Shown here in pieces: positions 45,862 through 57,390 of a stretch of 64,000 nt of DNA. Position numbers and translations under genes: made by a program. Origin of the DNA: Cheiracanthium punctorium (lineage: Eukaryota > Arthropoda > Arachnida > Araneae > Cheiracanthiidae); contig JAWZYV010014440.1 of NCBI GenBank assembly GCA_038373885.1, forward strand, positions 467,001 through 531,000. Direction: 5' to 3'. The first letter of the stretch is position 1. Each line of letters opens with the position of its first letter. A model generated the notes under the pieces. It worked only from the letters and a program-made list of their open reading frames with translations, had not been told where the DNA came from and did not search any database.

Positions 45862-46800
45862 TAACTTTAAATTCGATTCCCTCTCTTTGTTTTCCATAGA
45901 CGAACGCACCATAGAGGACACCAGAAAAAAATTCCAGCGGACGAAAACGACTCAATAAATTTTGTCGCGGCACATAAATTTCCTCCCCAGCCTCAGATTA
46001 GGTGCTCGTAAAAAGGGGCATAAGATATTTTCTGGTCACGCAAGCGACACCCCCCTTCCAATCTCCCCCCCCCCAAAAAAAAACGACAACTACAACAAAT
46101 TAATTAATTACTCAAAGACCCCTAACATTCATAAAATTTGGAGCCTAATCTTCCAGATTATCCAGATTAAACTGTCACCAAATTTACTATGAATTGCTTT
46201 CCTTAGACGAGCGTAAGTAAAAAAAAAAATCTTTTTTTTTTTCGACTTGGAATATCGCGGAAAAATTGCAAATTTGGGTGACTATAAAGATGCCAGAAAA
46301 GAAATAAAATTGGTTTATATATTTCGATCGGACACATGCTCTAAAGTTTCCCGAAATTAGGTAAAATTCATGTTTTTATGTTAATTTTTAACATTTTTAA
46401 ATTAGCCTATTTCTGAATACAGTAACTCAAATTCTTATGTATTCGAACCACAAAAAATAATACTCGAAAGTTATTTCAAACATTATTTAAATCCATCAAT
46501 ATCTTTCGGTCGGACATTGCCTACAAAGTTAACGGGAGTTCGATAAAAATTTATATGCAATTGTAGATTCCAGTTTAATGGAAAAAAAAACCTAACTTAC
46601 TTGTTTTTTTGCTTTGTTTATTGAATACAATATTTAAAATCCAATTATTTTTTAACATTAGTAGTATTTGTAAATCGATTTTTTTAAAAAAACTGATGAA
46701 ACTAAGTTTTCATGTGAAGAGACGTAAATCCCGAAAATTATATTGAACACAGTCGAACATCTTCGTTTTCACTCACTCTTAGTTTAAGTGCTTTGAAATC
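45263..46800. other. Spacer with (GA)n microsatellite, no gene seen
   Basis: A (GA)18 run lies at 45822-45857 inside a GA-rich patch from 45800, and C-runs occur at 45691-45700 and 46067-46074. The 109-codon reverse frame at 45644-45973 is the microsatellite read as Ser-Leu repeats, not a gene. Confidence 0.45.
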
Positions 46801-46849
46801 TAACTTCTGGGTAAAGTTAGACATAGTTCATTTTGATAACTAAGTCATT

Positions 46850-47113
46850 CTTATAAAACTATGAGCTTCATAAACTTTTCTTGAAGACTTCGTCACTAGT
46901 TTTGTGCTTTCAACATCCTGCGTGTGAACTGAGACCGTCTTGAATGTTATATCCCACACACTTTGAGCCACTTTGGATTTTAAACATAAAAACTGACTAT
47001 TAGCAGGTACATGAAGACCAAGTTTCCAACCCCACATCGCTATATGATTCTGAATCGTCTTGGTGTATCCTACCCCTCCTGAAAGTTTGTCCCCATAATT
47101 TTGAAACACCCTG
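46850..47113 (-). mobile_element. Truncated mariner-type element with CAGGGTGTTTCAAAA end
   Basis: Read on the minus strand the fragment starts CAGGGTGTTTCAAAATTATG next to TA (47114-47115), a terminus type common to Tc1/mariner-like elements. The following ~250 bases are GC-richer than the surroundings. No matching opposite terminus was found to the left, so it is truncated. The overlapping reverse frames (46840-47109 and 47000-47182) show no transposase motif. Confidence 0.45.
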
Positions 47114-47254
47114 TATAAAATGATTATCTAAAATTTGAATATAAATAAGAAAGTGGATTTTAATATCCAAATCTTTAAACAAATATTTTTCAAAGGAGTT
47201 GTATTTGATTTACATTTCAAAAATTAAGTTTATATACATATTATACACAGCATA

Positions 47255-48758
47255 CACTCATGTCCATAAATTAAGGATAATTCAGAATCACACAGAAATT
47301 GATCTCTAAAATAAAAATTTCACCTGTGGAATGATCACACACATCTTGAAGAAGAATATGCAAATTACAGGAAACCACCAGATGGCGTGGATGGTACGTC
47401 ACAATGACGAGAGTGTAAGAGAGGGGTATATAAGGAATGGTGGCAAAGAAGTAAAATTGTTCACAAGCGCTGTGAAAGCATTTCAGTGCAAAAACCGCAT
47501 AGTTGTGGCACAAAGGAGGCATTTGGATGATGTTTTACGTGGCAGAATTATCGGACGACTGGAATGTGGACGTACCCAGCTGGAAGTATCCGAGGAACTT
47601 GAAATCGCCCAGAGTGTCATCTCCAGGCTTTGGCAACGATTCCAAGATGATGGTAATGTGAGTAGACGTTACAGCACAGGTCGCCCCCGAGTTACAACGC
47701 CGAATGAGGACCGCTATTTGGCAGTTACTGCCAAAAGAAACAGACGGAGTACAGCATCAGACCTGTCTCGTCAGCTCTCTTCAGCTACCGGTACGACAGT
47801 TTCAAGGCAGACCGTGTACAGACGCTTAGGGCACATTGGTCTATATGCTCGTAGGCCTGTCAGATGTGTTCCACTTACCGCAACTCACTGTCGCCTGCGA
47901 TTAACCTGGAGTAGAGAGCATGCATTGTGGACACCGCAACAGTGGTCTTGTGTGATGTTTTCCGACGAGTCCATGTTTAGTTTGGAGTCTGATTCTCGCC
48001 GGACATTCATCTGGAGAGAGCCAGGTACCCGTTACCACCAAGAGAACACCATTGAAAGACACCGTTACGGTGGTGCAGGATGGCTCGTTTGGGGAGGAAT
48101 TATTCTTGGTTCCAGAACTGACCTGCATGTTCAGAGTGTAACGATGACAGCCCACATCTATCGGGATGTCATTCTGGAACAACATGTACGTTTGTTTCGG
48201 GGCGCCATAGGTGCTGAATTTGTGTTTATGGATGACAACGTCCGTCCTCACCGTGCAAACATTGTAGACGAATGCCTTCAATCGGAGGATATCACCCGTA
48301 TGCATTGGCCAGCATACTCACCGGACTTGAATCCAATAGAGCATGTGTGGGATATGCTTGGCCGACGAATTGCAGCCCGTCAACCCCCTCCCACCTGTCT
48401 ACCGGAACTTCGGAGTGCATTTCTTGATGAGTGGTGTAATATTCCCCAAGATCAGATTGATCATTTGATACTCAGCATGCCTAGGCGTTGTCAGGCCTGT
48501 ATTGCATCGTCCGGGGGACATACTCCGTATTAACCATCCTACTAACCATGTTATACTGTTTTTTGTAAATAGGTTCTTTTTTGAAATTTGGCCAAGGGAC
48601 TAAAATTGCAATTTTTATTAATTATGTCAAACATATAGCATCTTTTTTGCTCTTTACTTTTTGTTTAATAAATAGACTTTACAAATAAGTCAAATTTGTT
48701 TTGCTTCTTTCTCTTTCTTTGCCTGAACTTCATTATCCTTAATTTATGGACATGAGTG
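47255..48758 (+). mobile_element. Complete Tc1-type transposon (1,504 bp)
   Basis: The 27-base inverted termini match perfectly, CACTCATGTCCATAAATT... at 47255-47281 and its reverse complement at 48732-48758. TA lies on each side (47253-47254 and 48759-48760), the standard target duplication. One transposase frame fills most of the interior. A TATA-like TATATAA is at 47427-47433 and AATAAA at 48667-48672. Perfect termini and an uninterrupted 400-codon frame indicate a recent insertion, by far the best preserved element in the window. Confidence 0.92.
47331..48533 (+). CDS. Tc1-family DDE transposase, canonical start codon lost
   Basis: Cut-and-paste transposase that would bind the 27-base termini and move the element into TA sites; nuclear. 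The core homologous to Tc1 transposases starts near residue 60 (AQRRHLDDVLRGRIIG). Residues ~60-170 hold two helix-turn-helix units (QLEVSEELEIAQSVISRLWQ, then TVSRQTVYRRLG), with GRPR at 117-120 as the linker. The DD34E triad is intact: D212 in FSDES, D302 in MDDN and E337 in NPIEHVW. C terminus RRCQACIASSGGHTPY is typical. The usual first codon, expected before ARRR/AQRR, reads GTG at 47505-47507, so the Met at 47331 is fortuitous, adding ~59 residues with no family match. The TATA-like box (47427) lies after that Met and before the GTG; a transcript from it has no in-frame ATG until residue 209. The protein is therefore probably not made normally although the frame is open. Confidence 0.85.
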   Translation: MITHILKKNMQITGNHQMAWMVRHNDESVREGYIRNGGKEVKLFTSAVKAFQCKNRIVVAQRRHLDDVLRGRIIGRLECGRTQLEVSEELEIAQSVISRLWQRFQDDGNVSRRYSTGRPRVTTPNEDRYLAVTAKRNRRSTASDLSRQLSSATGTTVSRQTVYRRLGHIGLYARRPVRCVPLTATHCRLRLTWSREHALWTPQQWSCVMFSDESMFSLESDSRRTFIWREPGTRYHQENTIERHRYGGAGWLVWGGIILGSRTDLHVQSVTMTAHIYRDVILEQHVRLFRGAIGAEFVFMDDNVRPHRANIVDECLQSEDITRMHWPAYSPDLNPIEHVWDMLGRRIAARQPPPTCLPELRSAFLDEWCNIPQDQIDHLILSMPRRCQACIASSGGHTPY

Positions 48759-48760
48759 TA

Positions 48761-51459
48761 GTTAAAATAATATTCGGATAACTTCTGACTTTGTCTTAAG
48801 ACATTTTTGACACATCACTTGCTGTTGGATTTCTGCCAGTACTACACCAAAAGACGGACGTTATTAATTTTATCTCAAAAGGAGATTTGATCTTAAATTA
48901 CCATTTATGTCATTTTCAATTTCTGTATGGCTTTTCAAAGTCGCTCTAATAAAAATGAATAAATCACATTTATTCCTCATTAAAAGTAAATTTAACTTTG
49001 TTTGGATCTTAGCTTTCTATCACGTGAAATCAGGTTTATCATTAAGTTAATTAAATTTGTTACAATATCTGCAGAAATTATTGTTCTCAGAAAGCTATGC
49101 AGAAATGTCAAAGTAGTACTTTTAGCACACGCTTAACCTAAAAATAGCAAAGCATAACGACAACGAAAAAGAATATATCTACTACACACATATGTTATTT
49201 AGAAAATCTTGCGGTAATAGCCAACAAGGTTTGCACTCACTTTTTGCTGCATATCTGTACGTTCTTCATTTACATCTGGCATGAAAATGTGAAAGAATTT
49301 TTGTCTGATAATGATGGCAATAGATGCACAATCAAATAGGGTAGACAGGCAGTATGGAGCAACGAAAAAATCCTCTATTTCTAGCAGAAAGTCCTTAGCA
49401 TTCTTTACTCTGACCTACGGGCATCATCTTTTTTCCACTGAAGAAGGACTCGTTCAAACTTTTTTACTGACGAGTTTTGGGGATCAAAAGATTATTCCAT
49501 GACTTATAAGTGATTGACAAAGTAAGATACACAAATAATTACTGACAAATACGAGAGATGATTTTCATGATATGAAGAATAGAACTGACAGTTTTGGGAT
49601 TTTTATACTGCCCTTCTATTATGAACAGAGAGAAATAAATAACTTGAAACCTCAATATATCTCTTATTAATAATATTTTTTTAAAATAAATAATAAGCAC
49701 ATTCTATCAGTTTGAATGCATATAAAATTTTTCAAGAACTCACAAATAATAGGAACTCGTATTTGAAACGCTTTTACTCTTACAAATCTATTAGTACGAA
49801 AGAATACAACAGCCTTGCACACACGTTTGCAAAACTACATTCTCTTATATTAAATAGATCCCCTACTCGTGTGAATGTTTCTTTAAATTAATTTACGAAT
49901 CAGGAACTATTTCTATACAATGACTAATTAAGAAGAAAACATTCTACGGACGAAAATAAATTTCAATATTATTTTTTCGCTTAATTGCTAACTGTTTTGA
50001 GAATGTTTACATATGTGTTTTTCTGATTTTAATTATTGTCCGAACACTGCATCACGTATATATTTTTTTTCGGAAATTTTAAATGTATGAGGAAATAAAC
50101 CCTCTTATCTGCTTTTTGAGAACTTTTATGCTGTTTGCTTCATTTTTTTCCTGCATTCAGGTATTACAGCTTACGAGCTATGAAATTTTAAAGTTGCTTT
50201 CATGTATATCACTTTGACTAAATATAGTTATAGTAATCAAAACTTCTAAGAAATACTTTGATATGTCAAACCATATACGTATGAAACAGTGAACCACAGC
50301 ATTACCTACGTCCCACTGATACGCAGAATTATAGTCTCTCAAGTTCATACTCAATTTGCAAGTTTATGTGAACCGCCAACTTTGCTTAAAAAGCCATTCA
50401 TGTAAAAAATTTGTAGATACATAGCTTTTTTTCTTACTCTCGAATATACTAAATGCCTTATCCCTTCAAGATTTGCACAACTGCAAATAACATTGCATTC
50501 GATTTTAAGCAAATATTATATTCTTCGATGTACGCATACGTATATGTAGTAGGTTTGAAACCATACAACATATTTATATAAGAGGCCAAATTCAAAGAGG
50601 AAATTTTCTGAAAGCGTATTTTTGTGTCATTTAACCAAATCCCATTTGGCATTTTATTCATTTAAGCAGATTAAAGAATCCATTTTCATGCCGAAAAACA
50701 GTTACAGTTGACGGAAACGTCTGTTGGTAAAGTTCTAATCCCATCTAGGACTAAATGCATCAGAATAAATGTTGAAGAGGTTATGTAGATTTAAGGGCAC
50801 ATGGAATACAAAATAGTACAAATTTCGTATTTTCAAATATAAGGTTAAACAAAGAACAAACTTAGATAATTACATATATATGTAATTTATAAGTTAGATA
50901 TAAATACTCAAAATACGGAAAAAAGTAAGCAAAGAGAAACTTTGTGGACGCATATAGCTTTTAATCTTTACCTCAAAATGTGCTTTTTAAAAAAATGATT
51001 TGATGTACTTTTCTAAAAATCTATTTGAACAGGTAGTTGAAGTTTTTCGAAATTTTGCAACTACCTTGTTTCTTGAGAATCACAGATTTGAGTCTAAAAA
51101 AATGTGAAAATATTAAAATATACAGTTTAAGAATTTTTTAGGATTTTCAAAGCTTTTTTAAATAAAGCATTTTTAATTAGATTTATTTTTAGATAAAATA
51201 AAAATTGCTCTTTACTGTCCTCAATATTCTATTTTATGCAGTCATACTAAATTTTACGGTGGAAAACTGAATAGAATTCTAAAATTTTGCTCCAAATTGA
51301 TATATTGTTCAAAACATTTCACAAAGGTGGCTATATATAAAAATAATTGCTCATTCAAACTGATTTATGCAGTTAATTTGTTTCTTTTCCTTTTTATGCG
51401 AACTCTAATGTGCAGTGCATATTTACTGTTGTAAAACAAATTTCAAATTCAATCTCTTT
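48761..51459. other. AT-rich spacer, no gene seen
   Basis: No motif-bearing frame, repeat end or RNA gene could be identified. Confidence 0.45.
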
Positions 51460-51880
51460 CGTTTTCCAACAAGGTTGAAAAGTGTTTATGATTTCGATTT
51501 GTCTGTCTGTCCGTCCGTGCTCCCGTAAATATGCATGGATTTCTACAAAATTTACACATGTTATTCCTATGTACTGTACCATGCGCCCTATTGAAAATGG
51601 TGTATGTAGTTCTTCTACAGAAACACTCAAAATATTTCCAATACATTATGCTCTTTGTGCAGTGATTCTTTAAAGTGTATTTTAGAGACATGAAATAAAG
51701 CAAAATTAATATATGTTATTAAGGATTACAGGATAAAGCTCTCGATAGAAAATAGTGTCGGTATCATTAATAGTTCTACAGAAGTACTTAAAATAATTAC
51801 AATACATTGGGGTCAATGGCAGTTTAGAGACAGGCATCCATTTAAAGTACAATAGTATTCTACATAATTAGTTAATGATC
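51460..51880 (+). repeat. Duplicated segment, copy 1 (with empty hAT site)
   Basis: It aligns with 52380-53215 once the MITE at 52409-52820 is removed. Shared blocks include AGTGTTTATGATTTC, CCGTAAATATgCATgGAT, TACTGTACcATG, CTATTGAAAATGGTgTATGT, and further on ATTAATAGTtC-CTACAG and CAATACATTgGGG. GTGTTTAT occurs once here (51482-51489), the uninserted target site. Confidence 0.7.
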
Positions 51881-51899
51881 TAAGGACAATAGCGTGCCT

Positions 51900-52060
51900 C
51901 TCTGAACGATTGAGCTAAAAGTCGCTAAGGTTGGCAAGGTTGGCGACTTTTCAGATAAATTGCCGAACAAGGTGCAAAAAAAAAAAAAGTTCCGAAAAAT
52001 TGACCCGTCTTGGTGATATTATCATTATTTGGCGGTAAATCAAAAAAATACATAATGCGA
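51900..52060. repeat. Patch rich in TTGGCGA-type motifs
   Basis: AAGTCGCTAAGG, GGTTGGCGACTTTT and TTATTTGGCGG recall motifs in the two LTRs (TTTTTGGCGCCAAATTTGGC) and in the dispersed repeats at 14 kb and 23.8 kb. The likeness is limited to these motifs; no boundary can be set. Confidence 0.3.
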
Positions 52061-52379
52061 TACTATCTGAGATTTCAATGGGAATTTTGAAAATTCGTTA
52101 CTCGCGCTCTAATTAACAGATTTAGTGTTTGTAATGTCTTAAGGCAAAGCTACGCAAGGGTTATCTGCCTAGGATGGGGGAAGGATATTGCGTTCGTCGG
52201 AGGCATTTTCAAGTGTTCTAATGCATTAACATACTTACATGCAACAAAATTGCAAACTTTTGATTTTTTAGCGAGTTCAACGCTGATTTTAGACTGCTAA
52301 CCCTTAAAAGAATAAATTTCTCGCTATCCGTGTTCGTGCGATACCGTTATGTTGTTTAAGAGGTATATTTACATTTTCA

Positions 52380-53220
52380 ACTTTCAGGCAAGATTGAGAG
52401 GTGTTTATTAGAGATGAGACGGGCTCAGCCCGAGCCCGAAAGCCCGAGCCCGAGCCCGGGCCCGACTCGGGCTCGGGCTCTGTAATTCACAATTGCGTTC
52501 GGGCTCGGGCGGGCTCGGGCTCGTGAAAAATTTCTCCTTTGTTGAACATACTCCTTGAAACAAATTTTAAAAAGTGATTCATGGGATAAATAGACCTACT
52601 TATTTAAAAAAATAGCGGCACGGGGGACTAGAAGGTGTGTGAAGCTCAAAAATTTATTGTATCCTATTAATGAAGTAGTTAATTTTATTTGACTTTAGCC
52701 GAAATTTCGGGCTCGGGCTCCAACTTTAATAATATTGCTCGGGCTCGGGCGGGCTCGGATTAAAAGTCCTCGGGCTCGGGCGGGCTCGGGCTTCAAAAAA
52801 TGAGCCCGAACTCATCTCTAGTGTTTATGATTTCCGGCTGTAACTGCCGTAAATATACATCGATTAGTGAGAAAATTATGTTTTTTCTTTGTACAGTACG
52901 ATGTATCCTATTGAAAATGGTATATGTAGAATTTATAGTTCTTTTACAGGAACCAAAAGAAAAAAAACCCAGTACATCACGCTCTATGGTCAGTCATTCT
53001 TGAAATTGTCTATTTTAGAGATATTTGGTTTTTACAAGGAAAAGAAAATTGGTATATATATTATTAAGGCTCACAAAATAATTTTATCCATCGAGGGCAG
53101 CGTCTATGTTATTAATAGTCCCTCTACAGGAGCACCCAGATTTCGAATACATTACGGTTTATGGCATTTGAGAGAGATTAATCCATTTCAAACGCAGTAC
53201 AATAAGTATAAAAATGTTTA
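52380..53220 (+). repeat. Duplicated segment, copy 2 (interrupted by a hAT MITE)
   Basis: The parts 52380-52408 and 52829-53220 align with 51460-51880. The 117-codon frame at 52889-53242 lies in this repeat and has no recognisable domain. Confidence 0.65.
52409..52820. mobile_element. hAT MITE rich in GGGCTCGGGC, 412 bp, with 8-bp duplication
   Basis: The left end TAGAGATGAGACGGGCTC and the right end (reverse complement TAGAGATGAGTTCGGGCTC) are inverted. GTGTTTAT lies directly outside both ends (52401-52408 and 52821-52828). Both subterminal regions are packed with GGGCTCGGGC units, unusually GC-rich for this window. No coding capacity. The paralogous segment at 51460 shows the site before insertion. 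A decayed relative lies at 44976-45262. Confidence 0.88.
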
Positions 53221-53576
53221 TAACAGTTTACTCTTCAGTTAAACGCCGAAAATTTTTTTTAAAGCTCTTTTACAGGGTATCGCAAAATTACATTTATAGT
53301 GATAATAAAACATTCTTTTAAGACTTTTATGCAAAATATAGCCAGATTTAAAGACAATGCATCGCCAAATTTGGCGCAAAAATAGTGTTGTGTTGGGAAG
53401 TGTTTCATAATCGATGCGTTTGGCATGATTTATCTTTCTTTCTTTCTTTTTTTTTCAAGTAACATGTATTTGAATCGTTTGAAAAAACCTCTTTATTTGA
53501 TATGTTGAAATGTTTCATGATCCCCTACCTCTTTTTAAAAATTTCAACTTTATCGTCAGACATTATCTATCATGAA
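53221..53576. other. AT-rich spacer, no gene seen
   Basis: A short ATCGCCAAATTTGGCGC palindrome occurs at 53361-53377; nothing else is supportable. Confidence 0.4.
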
Positions 53577-53746
53577 CAGTGGCGTAGCCAGAAATATTTC
53601 ATTGGGGAAGGGTTACGATTGCTGCAGCTCTCGTAAATGCATATGTGTGTGTGATAAGGGGTTAAAGAACATACCTTTTGTATGGCAAAAAAATTCTCAT
53701 GGGGGGGTTGTGACTCCCCTATCTCCCTCCCTTGGCTACGCCACTA
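53577..53746. mobile_element. hAT MITE, CAGTGGCGTAGCCA type (170 bp)
   Basis: AGTGGCGTAGCCA at the left is exactly mirrored by TGGCTACGCCACT at the right (13 bases). The flanks are ATCATGAA (53569-53576) and ATCATGAG (53747-53754), an 8-base duplication with one change. There are G-run and C-run blocks inside as in the relatives. The 63-codon frame at 53572-53763 is the element read through. Confidence 0.8.
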
Positions 53747-53754
53747 ATCATGAG

Positions 53755-55324
53755 CACGTTTAAATTTAATTCAGTGGTATTTTGGGGGCGTAGTAGAGGC
53801 TTTTGTATTTAATTATTTTGTATTATCTAAAGCATTTAATGAAATTGCTATTGCTTTAATTTGTCTTGTGTTTAATTCACCATCTAATACTTAAAACAAT
53901 TTTTTTTCCTATTATTCAAAACTATATGTTATGACCCACTAATATGTCTTCGTTGACAATTTTTAAACAACTTAAAAATTTTTTAGAGCCACAGAAAAAA
54001 TTTAAAACAAGCATCTTTAATACTTAAAATGTTCTTTCCTCGTCTTTAAAACACAAGTCTAAATGGTTAGCTTTTATTCTAAAAAAGATTTTGCTTTTTA
54101 GAAGTTTTCTACTCTATTTTGGCATTATTCTCAACAAATGTAGATTTTCTGACATTTATCTTATTTAGAATGTGACATACTTCAAAATTTATTAAATAAG
54201 TACTCACTTTTAAATTGATCTTATTTACTTTACAAACAATACCTATAAACCGAACGTTATTTAAATATTTCACAAGAGAAGAGAGCAAATTTAGGAATTA
54301 TGAAATTGATGGATACATCATTTATTTAAAAATAATCATTTTAGAGCTATGTTTTCGACAATTTTAATTTAACTGCACTAACATTCATAGTTCTTTTTTA
54401 TGGCTGTAAAAGTAGTTCAAAATTTAAAAAATACTCCAAAACATAAATATTTTGATTGTTAGAATTTATTTCATCTTAAACATTTCTAAGACAGAACAAG
54501 CGTATAATATAGGATAAATATGGACAATCATTAATTTTCAGCAAGAAATGTCCATACAATTGTTGAAATTATTATTAAGTCTTTACTATATCGTGGTTAT
54601 TTAACTGGAGTAAAGCTATTACCAAATAAGCTGCAACTCCTGAAAGAATGATGAAACCAAGGCACAGACTGTGACAAATTACTTCGGCAATTCCCATGGT
54701 CATCAATCGTGCTTTGTTCAGTGTCAGACATGACACTGCTGAAATAAGTCTCGTCGTCAACAGAGTACAATAAGTCATTTTCCATGTTTTACACAGAAAA
54801 AGAAAAACATGTTCATTTTCGTTGTTCACAAGAATGTCAAAATAAAATCCTGCAGATTGATAAAGTGCTTGATTCAGCAGATTATTTTAATCCAGATAAT
54901 ACGTTAAGTTCATATCTGCAATGCATGATATTCTTTTTTAATCAAGTTTAGAAGCATGTTTGTAAAGACTAACGAACAGTTGTACACACTGAGATTTGGG
55001 ATGTTTTGAGGGTTATAATACACGATTGTACAGTTATGAATTTTATATGAGTTTTAAGAATTTATGGTATTTGACACTGACATTTATATATCGTTCATTA
55101 GACATTTATAAATTGTTACGTTAGACAATGCTTTATCGTTCATTTGCTGCGACATCATAACTCCAAAATCATAATTTTTGAATACTTCAGGAACAATTTC
55201 AGTGATGTGAATTAGTAGAGTGTCATTTCTGAGCTTTCAAAGTTTTCTCTCGGAATGGCGGTAGTGTTCATCGTGTTAGGTGCAAAACACCTATTATCTC
55301 CTTTAAAAGTTATATCGATTTTAC
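53755..55324. other. AT-rich spacer with one weak exon-like frame
   Basis: On the minus strand 54597-54785 an open frame of 62 codons (acidic, Ser/Thr-rich, DDETYFSSVMSDTEQSTIDD) ends with a stop, and AATAAA follows ~130 bases downstream (minus strand, complement of 54467-54472). An overlapping frame (54575-54829) is hydrophobic. Neither belongs to a family I recognise and no acceptor site is evident, so no gene is called. Confidence 0.3.
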
Positions 55325-55675
55325 AGAGCTGGAAAAAATGTTCACAGTGTCACTGCTAATTTGGCAGTAAAAATGCTGACAGTTAAACTGAGCGCCAAAA
55401 ACCTATTGCGTATTTTCATAGCAATGCGAGCATATGGATAATTATCATGCTATTAGTTCGGAATGGTAGGCGATATTTTGGCGGGGGTTATTTATCAACA
55501 TTCAAGGAAAATCTGAAAAAACGGGAATAGTCAGGAAATTTTATTTCAACAGAGAAAGTTAGAGAAAACTGAAAATTTTGGATAAAAGCCTTAAGAAATT
55601 TTGAAATGTGATCAAGAAAAATATCTGAAGTCTGCATTTATAAAAACTTTTTTATTTGCCGTTTATCTGGAATGT
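55325..55675 (+). repeat. Left outer arm of a ~6-kb inverted structure
   Basis: Aligns, as reverse complement, with 61190-61480: GCCAAAAACCTATTGC, ATGgATAATtATC, TTAGTTCGGAATG, CAGgAAATTTTAtTTcAACAG, ATCTGAAGTCTGCATTTATA. Identity is moderate (about three quarters by eye) and collinear over ~300 bases. Confidence 0.65.
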
Positions 55676-55710
55676 TGTAAATATGACTTAATATAAACAT
55701 GCAAAAATGA

Positions 55711-55712
<2 letters not shown>

Positions 55713-55742
<30 letters not shown>
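55713..55742. repeat. (AT)15 microsatellite
   Basis: Uninterrupted AT dinucleotides directly left of the hAT-like end at 55743. Any target duplication here would be ATATATAT, which the repeat itself makes uninformative. Confidence 0.9.
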
Positions 55743-55745
<3 letters not shown>

Positions 55746-56394
55746 TGGCGCCGACTACGTGGGTGCTCCGGAGCTCAAGCACCCACTGAAAAAATTCTGT
55801 GGGTGCGGAGCACCCACAGAAATTTTAGTGCCAAGTCATAATTTGAATTTCCCAGAAAGAGCTAGGAAAAGGCGTTTATGTGGGTGCTTCGGGCTTGTAA
55901 AAAAAATTACGTTGAATGCTGAGCACCAGCAATCGTCTGATAACCCCAACACAGTGATGTACACTCAAGGAGGGTTTCACCTCCCCCGCCCCAATTATGC
56001 CATTACGTAATATGAATATTTGTAAAGCATACGGAACTTTTTGCATTATTTCAGTACTAAAATGTTTTATTTGCTTATTAGTTGTGTGATATTTTAAAAG
56101 TTTAAAAGAAAATCTTTAATGAGGCCAAATGTATGTGGGTGCTTCGGCATGGACGTCCATATGAGTACTTTAAGACGAGGGGGGTGAGGGGTTATTTCTG
56201 GCATTTGTAAGGTCATCGGCAATCGCGCTTTCAAACATTTTAGTACTGAAATAGTGAAAAAAAGGTTAGCTAATATAAAAATGTTCACTATACCGACGGC
56301 TAGAGGGAGGGACCCGAGCCCCCACCTACTTCCCTATATGAGCACCCATGTCCTTTATAATTTAGATGCGTATGAGAAACTTCGATGAGACAAT

Positions 56395-56579
56395 CACTGG
56401 CGTAACTATAGGGCGGTAGAACGGGCAAAAGCCACGGTCCCCCGGACGGAGGGGGAGCCTTTCCCAAATAGAAAGCTAGAAAAAGTGAACTGCAACATGT
56501 TGGTTGAGATTCTGTACAATGATGAAGGACCCTATCCAATGAATTCATTACTGGCCCTAACGGTATAGTCACGCCACTG
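56395..56579. mobile_element. hAT MITE, CACTGGCGTAAC type
   Basis: The left end CACTGGCGTAACTATAG and right end (reverse complement CAGTGGCGTGACTATAC) are inverted. Internal G/C runs resemble the other CAGTGGCG MITEs. No convincing target duplication. Nested in the 4.8-kb element. Confidence 0.6.
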
Positions 56580-56984
56580 ATGACGACGAGTGCTTTGCTA
56601 CTGCATAATTCGAAAATAAAATTTTAGTGAGGGACAGTTGTTTTTTTTATGTAGTATGTCAGATCTCAAGCACCCACAGAAAAGTTTTCGTGGTTGCTAA
56701 ATACTTGCATGTATTTAAAGGAAGTGCTTAATTTGCATGGGAGGGAGCACAGCTCCACTACTTCTTTTTTCTCGGGGAAATTTTACACTAAATTTAAATT
56801 TTTAATTACCATCGTAATTGTTTCTGTTGATATTAATGTTATTACATCGCAAACTAATACAGAGGTAACAAAAATTAACTTAATAATACCTTAAATTAGG
56901 TAATTAATATTGTAAATTGCAATACAAAAAATCAGGGCTCTTGCACTTTTTTGGATAGAAATTAAACCCTGTTTAAAGGCAACT

Positions 56985-57390
56985 GAATGACAGCTACTTT
57001 CAGCTTATCGCTGTAGTTCGGGAAAAAAAAAAAAAAAAAAAAAACATGAAATTTTGGTACATAGATTCAAAAAAATTAATTATGTCAAATATTTCAAATT
57101 TTTAGGATGTATGTTTTAGAAACTGCACTATACACTGAAATAAACAATAAACCTGTATCATTTACGAAACTTTTAGAAAAAATTCTTAAAAATCGAAAAT
57201 TTTAAAGAAGTGTTATTCTTTATTTCGGTATGTAGTGCAGCTTATAAAGAATCATCCTAAATTTTTAGAATCCTTGGTGCGATAGTCTACTTTAATTTGT
57301 GTATTAAGACCGTTATGCAGATTTTGTTTCTTCGGCATACACCCTTATGTGCCTCGGAACTGGAGTAATTATAATAAAATTCCAATAAGT
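56985..57390 (+). repeat. Internal direct repeat, copy 1
   Basis: It matches 59500-59885: TTTTTAGGATGTA, ATAAAC, GTGTAGTGCAGCTTgTAAAGA, AATCCTTGGTGC, CCGTgA-CAGAT. An A-run lies at 57010-57031. Moderate identity, same orientation, about 2.5 kb apart. Confidence 0.6.

Noticed and set aside
45644..45973. 109-codon Ser-Leu repeat protein
   Set aside because: It is a (GA)n microsatellite read in frame.
47901..48305. 134-codon reverse frame
   Set aside because: Shadow of the Tc1 transposase on the opposite strand.
56379..56595. A target duplication around the MITE at 56395
   Set aside because: GATGAGAC and GATGACGAC near the ends are not aligned with the element borders, so the match is not used.
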